A stretch of 64,000 nt of DNA from Paenibacillus albicereus (GTDB taxonomy: Bacteria > Bacillota > Bacilli > Paenibacillales > Paenibacillaceae), in contig NZ_CP051428.1 in NCBI RefSeq assembly GCF_012676905.1, forward strand, positions 5,019,001 through 5,083,000, in the 5' to 3' direction. Positions 15,797 through 24,611 of the stretch are shown here, piece after piece. The translations under genes were made by a program, and so were the position numbers. Position 1 is the stretch's first letter. Each line of letters begins with the position of its first letter. The notes below the pieces were generated by a model, which saw nothing but the letters and a program-made list of their open reading frames with translations, was not told where the DNA came from and did not search any database.

Positions 15797-17259
15797 CGGC
15801 CCTCTCCCCTTTCTTCGCTTCCATAAGTCTCGTACCACTCGTTCCAGAACAGGCTTTTCGGATCGACGTTCCGCTTGACGGCCGCCAGCTCCTCCCAGTC
15901 CGGGTAGCTCCGGCGGAACTGCTCCAAGGTCGCATAAGGCTGATAAGTCAGGTAATAGGTGCCTCCGAACGACTGGGCCAGCCCGATCATCCGCTGCGTC
16001 AGCCGCTCCAGCCTCTCGATTCGAGCCTCGCTCCGCTTCTCGTTCATCAGCAGCACGAGCGCTGCCCGGTCCTCCGAGGCGCTGTAGGACAACGCCGACT
16101 CGCCGTTCTGCGGCATGTAGCGGACGGTGATGTTGACGACGTTCAGCGGCTCCTCCCGCAGCAGCTCCCGCAAGCCGTCTACGAACGCCTCGTACCGGTC
16201 CAGCGGGATGAAGTATTCCTGCAGCAGGTCGCTATGCTGCGCATCCCGATACTCGAGAAAGTCGCTCTCCGGCCGCATCGCGTTGTTGCGCGTGATGAGC
16301 GCGCCTTGCTCCGAGCGGAAAAGCCGCTCCTGGAAGCTCCAGCTCAGGCTTTTCCCCCATCCGTACTTGCGCTGCAGGCCGAACACGAATCGCGTCAGCT
16401 CGACCGCCCGGTCCTGCTTGAGCTCCCGGTCGCCGCGCTCCAGCGGCAAGCCTGTCCGCCGGTACTCCGTCATGTACATCCGCTCGAGAAAATGCTCCGG
16501 CGCCGTCGACAGCCTTGCGATCAGCAGCCCCGTATCCGGCGACCGGGCCGCCTCCTCGAACCGCTGCGGGAACTCGCGGTACGTCAGGATGCTTGTCCGC
16601 GCCTCGTACACCTCGTCCGCGGTCAGCTCCAGCGTCGCCTCGAGGATGACGCCGAGTCCTCCGAAGCCTCCGATCGCGGCGCGGAACAGCTCCGGCCGCT
16701 CCGCGCGGCTCGCCGTCACGATGCTTCCATCGGCCAGCAGCACCCGGATGGAGCGGACAGTCGAGATGAGCGGGCCTTCCGACGGATCGCGTCCGTGGAT
16801 ATTGGCGCTCAGCGAGCCGCCTAGAGTGAACAAATTCTGGGACTGCATGACGCGCACCGACAGGCCGAGCGGGTTGACCGCTTGTTGGATATCGGCCCAG
16901 GTAGCGCCGGCCTCCGCTGTAATGGTCCTCGCCTGCTCGTCGATCGCGAGAATGCGATCATACCGCTTCATGTCGAGCACGACCGCTCCCTCGGCAAACG
17001 TCTGTCCGCCCATGCTGTGGCGCGTGCCGGCGATGCTGATCTTGCGCCCCTCTGCGGCCGCCTCCCGGATGGCCCGGCGAGCGTCCTCCGCGCTGCGGAC
17101 GGCGACTGTCCGGTCTACACGCGCGCTGACGACGCGGCCCACATCGGTCGCCTCCTCGCCGCGAGGCAGGGCCGACCTCGCCTGCAACGACAGCGCCAGC
17201 AGCAGCGCATAGACCGCGCAGGCGGCCAGCGCGACCCGCCAGCGGCGCCCGCTGCTCAT
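15793..17259 (-). CDS. FAD-binding oxidase (PCMH/DprE1-like)
   Basis: The 488-residue product has an N-terminal membrane anchor or signal (about 8-25) and an FAD-binding PCMH domain (about 45-225) with SIAGTRHSMGGQ and the downstream QSQNLFTLGGSLSANIHGRD, which contact FAD. The C-terminal half resembles sugar-lactone oxidases and the decaprenylphosphoryl ribose oxidase DprE1. It probably oxidises a sugar-like or polyprenyl-linked alcohol, but the substrate is not known. Its ATG overlaps the AraC stop as ATGA, and its stop overlaps the half-MFS start, so the three genes form a tight operon. Confidence 0.85.
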   Translation of the reverse strand: MSSGRRWRVALAACAVYALLLALSLQARSALPRGEEATDVGRVVSARVDRTVAVRSAEDARRAIREAAAEGRKISIAGTRHSMGGQTFAEGAVVLDMKRYDRILAIDEQARTITAEAGATWADIQQAVNPLGLSVRVMQSQNLFTLGGSLSANIHGRDPSEGPLISTVRSIRVLLADGSIVTASRAERPELFRAAIGGFGGLGVILEATLELTADEVYEARTSILTYREFPQRFEEAARSPDTGLLIARLSTAPEHFLERMYMTEYRRTGLPLERGDRELKQDRAVELTRFVFGLQRKYGWGKSLSWSFQERLFRSEQGALITRNNAMRPESDFLEYRDAQHSDLLQEYFIPLDRYEAFVDGLRELLREEPLNVVNITVRYMPQNGESALSYSASEDRAALVLLMNEKRSEARIERLERLTQRMIGLAQSFGGTYYLTYQPYATLEQFRRSYPDWEELAAVKRNVDPKSLFWNEWYETYGSEERGEGR

Positions 17260-18290
17260 CCGCCGGCCTGCCGGGCCTCGGCGGCCAGGCCGTGGCGGTA
17301 CTGTCCCGGCGTCATGCCGGTCCAGCGCTTGAACGCCCCGTGAAAAGCGCTCGGCTCCGAGAAGTGGAGCAGGTAGGCGACCTCCGCCACGCTCAGCTCC
17401 TGCTTCGCCAGGTAGCGGAGCGCCAGCTTGCGCCGCATCTCCGCGGCGACGCCGGCGAACGTCGCGCCCTCGCGCTGCAGCTTGGCTTGCAGGCTGCGCG
17501 CGCTCATGCCGAGCGCCCGCGCGGCCGCGGCCAGCGAAGGAGGCGCCGCTCCGGTCCGCTCCAGCAGATAGCGCGTCAGCTCGCGCGTCGTCGCCTGGCC
17601 TTTTTCCAGCGACTCCAGCATCCGGTCGGCCAGCGCCTGGAACTCCTGCCGCAGCCTCTCGTCCCTCGCCATGACAGGCCAGTCCAGCACCTCGGCCGGC
17701 AGCCGGATCGCATCCTCCGCCGCCCCGAACGCCGGCACCAGCCCGAACACGTCCCGGTACCGCTCCGGTTCCGCCGCCGGCGCGTGCCGGAACGACACGC
17801 CCGCCAGCTCCACCGGACGGCCGACAAGCCGCAGCAGCGAGCGGCAGAGCGAGGCGACCATGTCCTCCGTGCAGTGCCGGGACGCCTCCAGCGCCGGGTC
17901 GTTCAGCCGGAAGCGCAGCTCCGCCAGGCCGTTCTCCGCCGGCGCAGCCTTCAGCTCATAGCCGCTGCAGATCATTTCGTGGTACTTGTTCATCGCCTGC
18001 ACCGCTTCGCCGGCTGTGGCGCAGTGCTGGACGACGTAGCCCGCCACGCCGAGATCGGCCAGCTCCATCTCCGCCCCTTGATGCAGGCCGAACAGCGGAT
18101 CGCCGGCGAAGCGCGCCGCCTCGTCCATGAGGCGAGCCATCTCCCCATGCGCGATCCGGGCATCGCCTCGCTTCAGCAGCTCCGGATCCAGCCCCGCTTC
18201 CCGGCAGAAGCGTCCGGTATCGAGCCCGCGGGCGGCCATGCCGCGCACCGATGCCGCCAGCAGCGTCACCGTCATTCCGTTTTCCCTCAT
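17256..18290 (-). CDS. AraC-family transcriptional regulator with N-terminal ligand domain
   Basis: The 344-residue product has an N-terminal arabinose_bd-type domain (about 20-210, with GLDTGRFCREAGLDPELL) as in the OruR/ArgR-like group, and a C-terminal double helix-turn-helix (about 245-340) ending FSEPSAFHGAFKRWTGMTPGQ. AGGAGGGATCGC precedes the ATG at 18290. It is the first gene of the operon with the FAD oxidase and half-MFS and is divergent from the quinone reductase gene at 18409, so it probably controls both sides. Its ligand is unknown. Confidence 0.9.
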   Translation of the reverse strand: MRENGMTVTLLAASVRGMAARGLDTGRFCREAGLDPELLKRGDARIAHGEMARLMDEAARFAGDPLFGLHQGAEMELADLGVAGYVVQHCATAGEAVQAMNKYHEMICSGYELKAAPAENGLAELRFRLNDPALEASRHCTEDMVASLCRSLLRLVGRPVELAGVSFRHAPAAEPERYRDVFGLVPAFGAAEDAIRLPAEVLDWPVMARDERLRQEFQALADRMLESLEKGQATTRELTRYLLERTGAAPPSLAAAARALGMSARSLQAKLQREGATFAGVAAEMRRKLALRYLAKQELSVAEVAYLLHFSEPSAFHGAFKRWTGMTPGQYRHGLAAEARQAGG

Positions 18291-18408
18291 GCGATCCCTC
18301 CTGTGCGCGTTCCGTCACTACCCTCGCGCCTTCGCTCACTGCGCGGCGCATTACGGCCAGTTTATCATAGAATCAACCTCATCCTGGAAGAAAAAAGGAG
18401 ACCTGCCC

Positions 18409-18990
18409 ATGTCCCGCCGCATCGCCGTCATCATCGGCCATCCCGATTCCGAAAGCCTCTGCCACGCGCTGGCCGCCGCCTATATCCGCGGAGCCGAAGC
18501 CTCCGGAGCGGAGGTCAGCGTACTCGATCTGGCTTCGCTGGATTTCGAGCCGAACCTGCGCTACGGCTACCGCAAGCGCACCGAATTGGAGCCCGATCTG
18601 CTGCATGCCCAACATACGCTGCTGGGTGCCGATCACACCGTCTGGATTTTCCCGATCTGGTGGGCCTCCATGCCTGCCGTCCTCAAAGGCTTCCTCGACC
18701 GCGCGCTGCTGCCCGGGTTCGCTTTCCGCTACGACGACAGCAAGCCGCTGCCGGTGAAGCTGCTGGGCGGCAAGAGCGGACGCATCATCGCCACGATGGA
18801 CTCGCCAGTTTGGTATTACCGAACCCTACTTAGGGATGCCGGCATCACCGTCATGAAAAAGGGCGTGCTGGAGTTTTGCGGCATCCGCCCGGTCGGCGTC
18901 ACCCGGCTGGGCTCCGTCCGCGGCTCGAGCGACGAGCGGCGCAGACAGATGCTGGCCCGGGCCGAGCAGCTTGGGCGGGCGCTGAAGTGA
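18409..18990 (+). CDS. NAD(P)H:quinone oxidoreductase, flavodoxin-like fold
   Basis: The 193-residue cytoplasmic flavoprotein starts with the strand RRIAVIIGHPDSESLCHAL and has the family signature FPIWWASMPAVLKGFLDRAL near residues 80-100, as in KefF/MdaB/NQO1-type two-electron quinone reductases. The ATG at 18409 follows AAAAAAGGAGACC. It is divergent from the AraC operon with 118 bases between them, which suggests joint control. The electron acceptor is unknown; quinones or electrophilic compounds are usual. Confidence 0.9.
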   Translation: MSRRIAVIIGHPDSESLCHALAAAYIRGAEASGAEVSVLDLASLDFEPNLRYGYRKRTELEPDLLHAQHTLLGADHTVWIFPIWWASMPAVLKGFLDRALLPGFAFRYDDSKPLPVKLLGGKSGRIIATMDSPVWYYRTLLRDAGITVMKKGVLEFCGIRPVGVTRLGSVRGSSDERRRQMLARAEQLGRALK

Positions 18991-19604
18991 ACGTGGCCGA
19001 GACTCGCTGCAAGCGGCTGTTCACGCGCCTATGCCCATGGATGACGGCTTGATTCATCCAGCCGCTGCCCCTAGCCCTCGTTCCTCCCGCCCGACCATGG
19101 CCGCTCCTCATGCAAAAAGCGTCCAGATCCCGATGATGCTGAACAGAGCCGTATTCGAGTTGATCGGCAGCAGCCTGCCGTCGCAGTAAGTCCAGCCTCG
19201 CGGAGCAAAATTCGTAGCGAACAGAGCCACATGCCCGAGCATCGGAACCAACGCCGAAGCCGCCTTTACTAAAATCGGGCACGCGCCAACAAGAAGAACA
19301 TCGCTAGAGCTTTGACCTTCGGAACCGCTCTGACAGAGGATCGAATTGACATCATCCTGAATCTGGCCTATTATGCATCTTAGACATAACAAACTTTATC
19401 CATCGGAATAGGAGGTGATGAATTCACGAAAGCACGACAACCGCATCGAACGAGCTAGCGCCAGATCGAGCATCGGCGGGCTGACCAGATCACTGGAGGC
19501 TGAGGATTTTTTCCCAGGCCTCTTTTTGTCGTTCTTCCAAGGACAACAAATGAGGGAGCTTCGGGTGAAGTGAACCATATCTGATGAAAAGAGAGGTCTT
19601 GCGA
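18991..19604. other. Intergenic region with a tail-collar gene remnant
   Basis: About 610 bases. The only recognisable piece is a truncated tail-collar domain on the minus strand (19108-19242). A perfect anti-16S sequence AGGAGGTGAT at 19410-19419 is followed by no start codon at proper distance; the 51-codon frame starting at 19418 sits inside it and is doubtful. Confidence 0.5.
19108..19242 (-). pseudogene. Remnant of a phage tail-collar (microcystin-dependent-protein type) gene
   Basis: Forty-four residues are readable, including FAPRGWTYCDGRLLPINSNT and ALFSIIG, the hallmark N-terminal segment of tail-collar proteins, which normally run to 150-250 residues and continue with TYGGDG. Here the frame diverges right after SIIG and stops, and no further phage genes follow. 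It is best read as a degraded gene fragment from a past phage or phage-tail-like element. Confidence 0.65.
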
Positions 19605-21197
19605 ATGAACAGGTTCAAATCGAACCCCCTCCGGCTGCTTGCTTTGATTGCCTTGATCGTTTCCCTTCTCTCCGGCATCGCCTACTCCTACTCCGATCCG
19701 AAGGATACGACAGCCTTCGCGGCACCGGCCCAGCCCAACATCGTCTTCATCCTGACAGACGATCTCGACGAAGGCGTCTTTGAGAAAGACGCCGGCCTCC
19801 AGGCCCTCTTGGCTCAGAAGGGCACCACGTTCAACAAGAACTTCGTGGAGCTGTCCCTCTGCTGCGCATCCCGGACCTCCATCCTGAGAGGACAGTACGC
19901 GCACAATACGGGCATCTATACCAATGACGCCTCCTCCGGCGGCGGCTTCCAGACGGTGTTCCGCAAAGGACTGGAGAACTCCACCGTAGGCACCTGGCTC
20001 CAGGATGCCGGGTACAGAACCGCCTTCTTCGGCAAATACCTGAACGGCTACCCGAACGGGGCTCCTTCCTCGACGTATATCCCGCCAGGCTGGACAAGAT
20101 GGTTCAGCCCGAACGGGGGAAGTCCGTATTCGGAATACAATTACACCGTGAACGATAACGGGAGCACCGTCTCCTACGGCAATTCCGAAGCGGACTACGG
20201 AGTGGACGTCATCTCCCAGAAAGTCTCCGCCTTCATCAGGAACACGACGACCTCCTTTCCGAACAAGCCCTTCTTCACGTGGGTCGCGCCTTATGTCCCC
20301 CATGGACCGGCCACCCCTCCGGCTCGCCACAGCGGCAAATACGCCGGCGCGCAAGCCCCTCGCACGCCGTCCTTCAACGAGGCGGACGTGAGCGACAAGC
20401 CGGCTTGGATCCGGAACAAGCCGCTCCTGACGGCCGCGCAGATCGCGACGATCGACAACCTGTATCAAAAGCGGCGGGAATCGCTGCTGGCCGTGACCGA
20501 TCTGGTGCAGAACGTCATCGATACGCTGGCCGCTCAGGGCGTGCTCGACAACACCTATATCGTCTTCACTTCCGACAACGGCTTCCACCAGGGGCAGCAC
20601 CGGCTCAACTCCGGAAAGAACACGGCCTTCGAGGAGGACCTGAACGTTCCTCTCGTCATTCGCGGACCCGGCGTTCCGGCGGGTCAGGTCGTCAACCACT
20701 TCACCGCCAACGTCGATCTTGCGCCCACCTTTGCCGAGCTGGCCGGGGCGGCCGCGCCAAGCTTCGTCGACGGCAGATCGCTCGTCCCGTTCCTGAAGGG
20801 AACGACCCCTGCGGCATGGCGGCTGGCGCTGCTCAACGAGCATGCCGGACCGGTCACCCTCAACGCGAACACCGCGAGCGGCGTGCTGGAGCCTCAGGAC
20901 CCGGGAGACGCGCAGGCTCTGGCTTCGGGAGGAGCTCCCGCCTACGTCGGGCTCAGGACCAAACCGGTCATCACGACCTCCGTCAAATCCTACGGTCCGC
21001 TCAACTACGTCGCCTACAGCACAGGGGAGCATGAGCTCTACGACTTGAAGACCGACCCCAATCAGTTGGACAACGCCTTCCCGGCATTGACCGCCGCTGA
21101 CCCCGCTCTCCGGCAAAAGCTCGATGCTTGGATCGGCAAGTTACAGAATGCTTCGGGTCAAGCCCTTCGGGACGCCGAAGAAACGGTTCCGCAGTAG
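19605..21197 (+). CDS. Secreted sulfatase (type I, N-acetylglucosamine-6-sulfatase-like)
   Basis: The 530-residue enzyme has a signal peptide (hydrophobic core about 12-26) and a full alkaline-phosphatase-superfamily sulfatase domain: NIVFILTDDLD metal ligands, the nucleophile motif CCASR with Cys86 to be converted to formylglycine, GKYLNGYP, and FTSDNGFHQGQH. Ala instead of Pro in the CxPxR motif is a tolerated variant. It should hydrolyse sulfate esters of extracellular glycans. I start at the ATG at 19605 because GAGAGG precedes it; an ATG 21 bases earlier lacks a site. No formylglycine-generating enzyme is in the window. A terminator follows. Confidence 0.9.
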   Translation: MNRFKSNPLRLLALIALIVSLLSGIAYSYSDPKDTTAFAAPAQPNIVFILTDDLDEGVFEKDAGLQALLAQKGTTFNKNFVELSLCCASRTSILRGQYAHNTGIYTNDASSGGGFQTVFRKGLENSTVGTWLQDAGYRTAFFGKYLNGYPNGAPSSTYIPPGWTRWFSPNGGSPYSEYNYTVNDNGSTVSYGNSEADYGVDVISQKVSAFIRNTTTSFPNKPFFTWVAPYVPHGPATPPARHSGKYAGAQAPRTPSFNEADVSDKPAWIRNKPLLTAAQIATIDNLYQKRRESLLAVTDLVQNVIDTLAAQGVLDNTYIVFTSDNGFHQGQHRLNSGKNTAFEEDLNVPLVIRGPGVPAGQVVNHFTANVDLAPTFAELAGAAAPSFVDGRSLVPFLKGTTPAAWRLALLNEHAGPVTLNANTASGVLEPQDPGDAQALASGGAPAYVGLRTKPVITTSVKSYGPLNYVAYSTGEHELYDLKTDPNQLDNAFPALTAADPALRQKLDAWIGKLQNASGQALRDAEETVPQ

Positions 21198-21225
21198 TCC
21201 GCCCTGGACTGCATCTGCACGCGAC

Positions 21226-21252
21226 AAAGGCGCTCCGGCCACGGAGCGCCTT
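21226..21252 (+). terminator. Intrinsic terminator of the sulfatase gene
   Basis: AAAGGCGCTCCG and its complement form a 12-bp stem with loop GCCA; only a short T run follows. Confidence 0.65.
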
Positions 21253-21347
21253 TCGTTCGTTCTTCTGCCTTTTTCCCCGCGAGGGCTGGGTAAGAGGGGG
21301 CTTTTCTGATACAATAACGAAAAATTCACTCAGAGTAGGGGATCGAT

Positions 21348-22745
21348 ATGGAGTACATCAGCACGAGAGGAAAAGTGTCCGGGGTCGGCTTCATCGACGC
21401 CATCCTGATGGGGCTGGCCGACGACGGCGGCCTGCTGGTGCCGGCCCGCCTGCCGCAGCTGTCCGAGGCTACGCTCCGGCAGTGGCAGGAGCTCCGCTAC
21501 CAAGAGCTCGCCCTGGAGATCTTCTCCCTGTTCATCGGGGACGAAATTCCGCGCGACGAGCTGAAGCAGCTCGTCGACGACAGCTACGCCACGTTCCGCG
21601 ACGAGGACGTGACGCCCGTACGCGGCCTGAGAGACGGCCTGGACGTGCTGGAGCTGTTCCACGGTCCGACGTTCGCGTTCAAGGACGTGGCGCTGCAGTT
21701 CCTCGGCAACCTGTACCGCTACGTCGCGGCCAAGACCGGCTCGACGATCCATATCCTCGGCGCGACGTCCGGCGACACCGGCGCCTCCGCGATCGAGGGC
21801 GTGCGCGGCAAGGAAGGCATCCGCATCTGCATCCTCCACCCCCACGGCAAGATCAGCCAGGTGCAGGAGCTGCAGATGACGACGATCGACGACGCCAACG
21901 TGCTCAACCTGGCGATCGACGGCACGTTCGACGACGGGCAGCGCATCATCAAGGAGCTGTTCGCCGACGTGGACTTCAAGCACCGCTACCACTTGCGCGC
22001 GATCAACTCCATCAACATCGCCCGCATCCTCGCGCAGACCGTCTACTACTTCTACGCCTACCTGCAGCTGGCGAAGCGCGGACAAGCCGGTCCGGTCAGC
22101 TTCAGCGTGCCGACGGGCAACTTCGGCGACATCTTCGCCGGCTATCTGGCCAAGCGCATGGGCCTGCCGGTCGACCGCCTCCTCCTCGCGACCAACGAGA
22201 ACAACATCCTCGCCCGCTTCGTCTCAGAGGGCGCGTACCAGCCGGGCGAGTTCCGCGGCACGCACAGCCCGTCGATGGACATCCAGGTCGCGAGCAACTT
22301 CGAGCGCTACCTGTTCTACCTCTATGGCGAGGACGCGGCGAGCGTCGCCGCGCTGATGGAGCAGTTCAAGCAGCAGGGCTCCCTCTCGATTCCGGCCGAC
22401 AAGCTCGCGGCCGTGCAGGCCGACTTCTCCGCCCATGCGGTCGGCAACCAGGAATGCCTCGACACGATTGCGCGCTACCATCGCGAGACCGGCTACCTGC
22501 TCGATCCGCATACGGCCTGCGGCGTCGCGGCGGCCGACCGCATCGCCACGGCCAGCCCGGCCGTGGCGCTGGCGACGGCGCATCCGGCCAAGTTCGACGA
22601 GTCGATCCGGCTGGTCGGCATCGAGCAGGCGTACCCGCCGCAGATCGCCGACCTGTTCGAGCGGCCGACGCATGTCGAGCTGTCGCCGGCGACGGCGGAC
22701 GCGATCGCGGATCGGCTGAAGGACTTCTTCGAGCAGAAGCGATAG
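21348..22745 (+). CDS. thrC: Threonine synthase
   Basis: The 465-residue enzyme makes threonine from O-phosphohomoserine using pyridoxal phosphate. It is of the long type found in fungi and many proteobacteria: the N-terminal YISTRGKVSGVGFIDAILMG motif, the PLP-binding Lys112 in HGPTFAFKDVALQFLG, the phosphate-binding GATSGDTGASAIEG, and VPTGNFGDIFAGYLAKRMGL. GGGGATCG precedes the ATG. It stands alone without hom or thrB, which must lie elsewhere. A strong terminator follows. Confidence 0.95.
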   Translation: MEYISTRGKVSGVGFIDAILMGLADDGGLLVPARLPQLSEATLRQWQELRYQELALEIFSLFIGDEIPRDELKQLVDDSYATFRDEDVTPVRGLRDGLDVLELFHGPTFAFKDVALQFLGNLYRYVAAKTGSTIHILGATSGDTGASAIEGVRGKEGIRICILHPHGKISQVQELQMTTIDDANVLNLAIDGTFDDGQRIIKELFADVDFKHRYHLRAINSINIARILAQTVYYFYAYLQLAKRGQAGPVSFSVPTGNFGDIFAGYLAKRMGLPVDRLLLATNENNILARFVSEGAYQPGEFRGTHSPSMDIQVASNFERYLFYLYGEDAASVAALMEQFKQQGSLSIPADKLAAVQADFSAHAVGNQECLDTIARYHRETGYLLDPHTACGVAAADRIATASPAVALATAHPAKFDESIRLVGIEQAYPPQIADLFERPTHVELSPATADAIADRLKDFFEQKR

Positions 22746-22754
22746 GAAAGAGCA

Positions 22755-22790
22755 AAGCCCCGGCAGCGGATGCCGGGGCTTCTTTTTTTG
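22755..22790 (+). terminator. Intrinsic terminator of thrC
   Basis: AAGCCCCGGCA and its complement form an 11-bp stem, followed by CTTTTTTT. Confidence 0.9.
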
Positions 22791-22810
22791 CAGCTCACGC
22801 GGCTCCACAC

Positions 22811-22854
22811 AAAAAAGCGCATCGTTCCCGCATAGGGAACGATGCGCTTTTTTG
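22811..22854. terminator. Bidirectional intrinsic terminator downstream of greA
   Basis: AAAAAAGCGCATCGTTCCC and its complement form a near-perfect long stem with a CGCATA-type loop; it ends greA transcription on the minus strand. Confidence 0.9.
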
Positions 22855-22859
22855 CGAGA

Positions 22860-23333
22860 TCAGGAGCTCTTGATCTCCAGCACCTTGTACTGGATCTTGC
22901 CTATCGGGGCGTCGACCTCGACGGTATCGCCGACATGCTTGCCGATCAGCGTCTTGCCGAGCGGGCTCTCGTAGGAAATCTTGTTGTCGATGACGTCGGC
23001 TTCGGCCGGCGCCACGATGCGGTACTGCAGCTTCTCGTCGAACTCCTGGTCGAGCAGGGAGACGAGCGAGCCCACCGTCACGCGGGACGTATCGGAGCTG
23101 TCCGCGACGCGAGCCTTCTTGAGCATCGCCTGGATCTGCAGGATGCGCGTCTCCATGAACGCCTGGTCTTCCTTGGCGGAGTGGTACTCGCTGTTCTCCT
23201 TGAGGTCGCCGTAGCTGATCGCCGTCTTGATGCGCTGCGCCAGCTCGCGGCGCTTCGGACCTTTCAGATCCTCGAGCTCCGCCTCCAGCTTGGCCAGTCC
23301 TTCGGCCGTCAAAATGATTTCTTCGTTCGCCAT
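22860..23333 (-). CDS. greA: Transcription elongation factor GreA
   Basis: The 157-residue protein rescues backtracked RNA polymerase by stimulating transcript cleavage. The N-terminal coiled coil (about 1-75) carries the tip acidic residues in GDLKENSEYHSAKEDQAF, and the C-terminal FKBP-like domain has ISYESPLGKTLIGKHVGDTVEV. Length and motifs are full. AGGAGAGAACGATC precedes the ATG. It appears monocistronic, with a terminator directly after the stop. Confidence 0.97.
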   Translation of the reverse strand: MANEEIILTAEGLAKLEAELEDLKGPKRRELAQRIKTAISYGDLKENSEYHSAKEDQAFMETRILQIQAMLKKARVADSSDTSRVTVGSLVSLLDQEFDEKLQYRIVAPAEADVIDNKISYESPLGKTLIGKHVGDTVEVDAPIGKIQYKVLEIKSS

Positions 23334-23439
23334 GATCGTTCTCTCCTATCGGGTTGCTGATGCCCTCTAGTGTATCACAATCCGGTAGGGCCATGCTGAG
23401 CGGGCCCGTCCATCCAGGCGACGGCTTGATTCGGAGGCC

Positions 23440-24450
23440 TCATCCCTGCGCCTGCTCCAGCGGCGCGATCAGGCGATGCCGTCCGCGCAGCGGCACGTAG
23501 CCGAGCCGGCGGTTGATCGCGAGCATCGGCTCGTTGAGCGAGTCGTTGTCCGTCCGCAAGTACCTGGCCCCGGTCCGCAGCGCGAGGCGGATCGACAGCA
23601 GCTTGAGCGCGCGGGCGATGCCCCGGCCGCGATAGTCCCGCGCGACGCCGGTATACTCGTGGTACATGCCTCGGGACTCCTCGTTGAACAGGACGTTGCA
23701 GATGCCGACGGGACGCTCCCCGTCCATCGCGACGAGCACGCGCTCCGGCGCGTAGCCCTCCACCTGCAGGCTCCACTTGAGCCACTCCTCGAACGGCAGC
23801 GTCTCGCCGAGGAAGCCCGGAATGTCCTTGTACGTCGACGTCTCCAGCTCGTGGAGCCGCCGCAGCGTCTCCTCGCCCGGCGGCAGGTCCGCCAGCGTCG
23901 CGAAGGCGATGCCCTCCTCCTCCAGCTGCTCGATGGCGGCGCGGTCCTCCGGCTGCGAAGGATCCTCGCCCGTCGCCAGGTCGAGCAGCGACTGCCACGA
24001 GCGCCGCTCCGTCTCGAAGCCCCCGCAGCGGGCAAAGGCAAGCGCCCGCTCGTCGTCGTCCCAGCACTCGCTGAGCAGCGTGTCCGCCCCGGCTTCGCGC
24101 GCCCATTCGCGCGAGAGGCGGGACAGCTCCGCGCCGATGCCCCTTCCATGCGAGCCGGCGGCGACGAGCACGAAGTGATTCACCATGCCCGGCGGCGTCC
24201 AGGGCGCGCGCCAGATCGTCGAATAGCCGACGATCCGTCCGTCCTCCGCCTCGGCTATCCGGCGCAGCCGGTCGTAGCCTTCCAGCTTGCCTTGCTCGTT
24301 GCGATGCAGATGGCCCTTCTCGTACATCTTGCGGTCTTCCTCGGCCAGCGCCTCCGCTGTCGTCGGCTCCGCCAGCCACTCGTTCCATAACGCAGCCATG
24401 CCGTCGTAATCGTCCGGCAGCCGAAGCGCCCGGATGTTCGTTCCGATCAA
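23440..24450 (-). CDS. GNAT-family N-acetyltransferase, tandem domain
   Basis: The 336-residue product contains two GNAT folds. The first has the acetyl-CoA loop AAGSHGRGIGAELSRL near residue 100; the second has GVARDYRGRGIARALKLL near 265, followed by TDNDSLNEPMLAINRRLGY, typical of amino-acid or small-molecule acetyltransferases. I place the start at TTG 24450 because GGGAGG sits 7 bases upstream; an ATG at 24495 has no ribosome site. The substrate is unknown. It lies between greA and rlmN on the same strand but with gaps of about 100-160 bases on each side. Confidence 0.8.
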   Translation of the reverse strand: MIGTNIRALRLPDDYDGMAALWNEWLAEPTTAEALAEEDRKMYEKGHLHRNEQGKLEGYDRLRRIAEAEDGRIVGYSTIWRAPWTPPGMVNHFVLVAAGSHGRGIGAELSRLSREWAREAGADTLLSECWDDDERALAFARCGGFETERRSWQSLLDLATGEDPSQPEDRAAIEQLEEEGIAFATLADLPPGEETLRRLHELETSTYKDIPGFLGETLPFEEWLKWSLQVEGYAPERVLVAMDGERPVGICNVLFNEESRGMYHEYTGVARDYRGRGIARALKLLSIRLALRTGARYLRTDNDSLNEPMLAINRRLGYVPLRGRHRLIAPLEQAQG

Positions 24451-24548
24451 TCGCAGTCCTCCCTGTCCGCCTGTGGGCGTGCTTGATGCCTTCATTATGG
24501 AAGCCTGCCGCATGCCCGGTAAAGGGAGGAAATGGATATAGCCAAAGA

Positions 24549-24592
24549 AGGGCGGCCCTGCACGTCCGTTCAAGGACATGCAGGGCCGCCCT
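24549..24592 (-). terminator. Intrinsic terminator after rlmN
   Basis: GGGCGGCCCTGCA and its complement form a 13-bp stem around a 16-base loop that can itself pair; the minus strand continues TTCTTTGG. Confidence 0.7.
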
Positions 24593-24611
24593 CCTCGGCA
24601 GCCGGACTCTC

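Noticed and set aside
19418-19573. 51-codon frame directly behind a perfect AGGAGGTGAT sequence
   Set aside because: The start codon overlaps the anti-16S sequence, so the spacing is wrong, and the peptide resembles nothing known.
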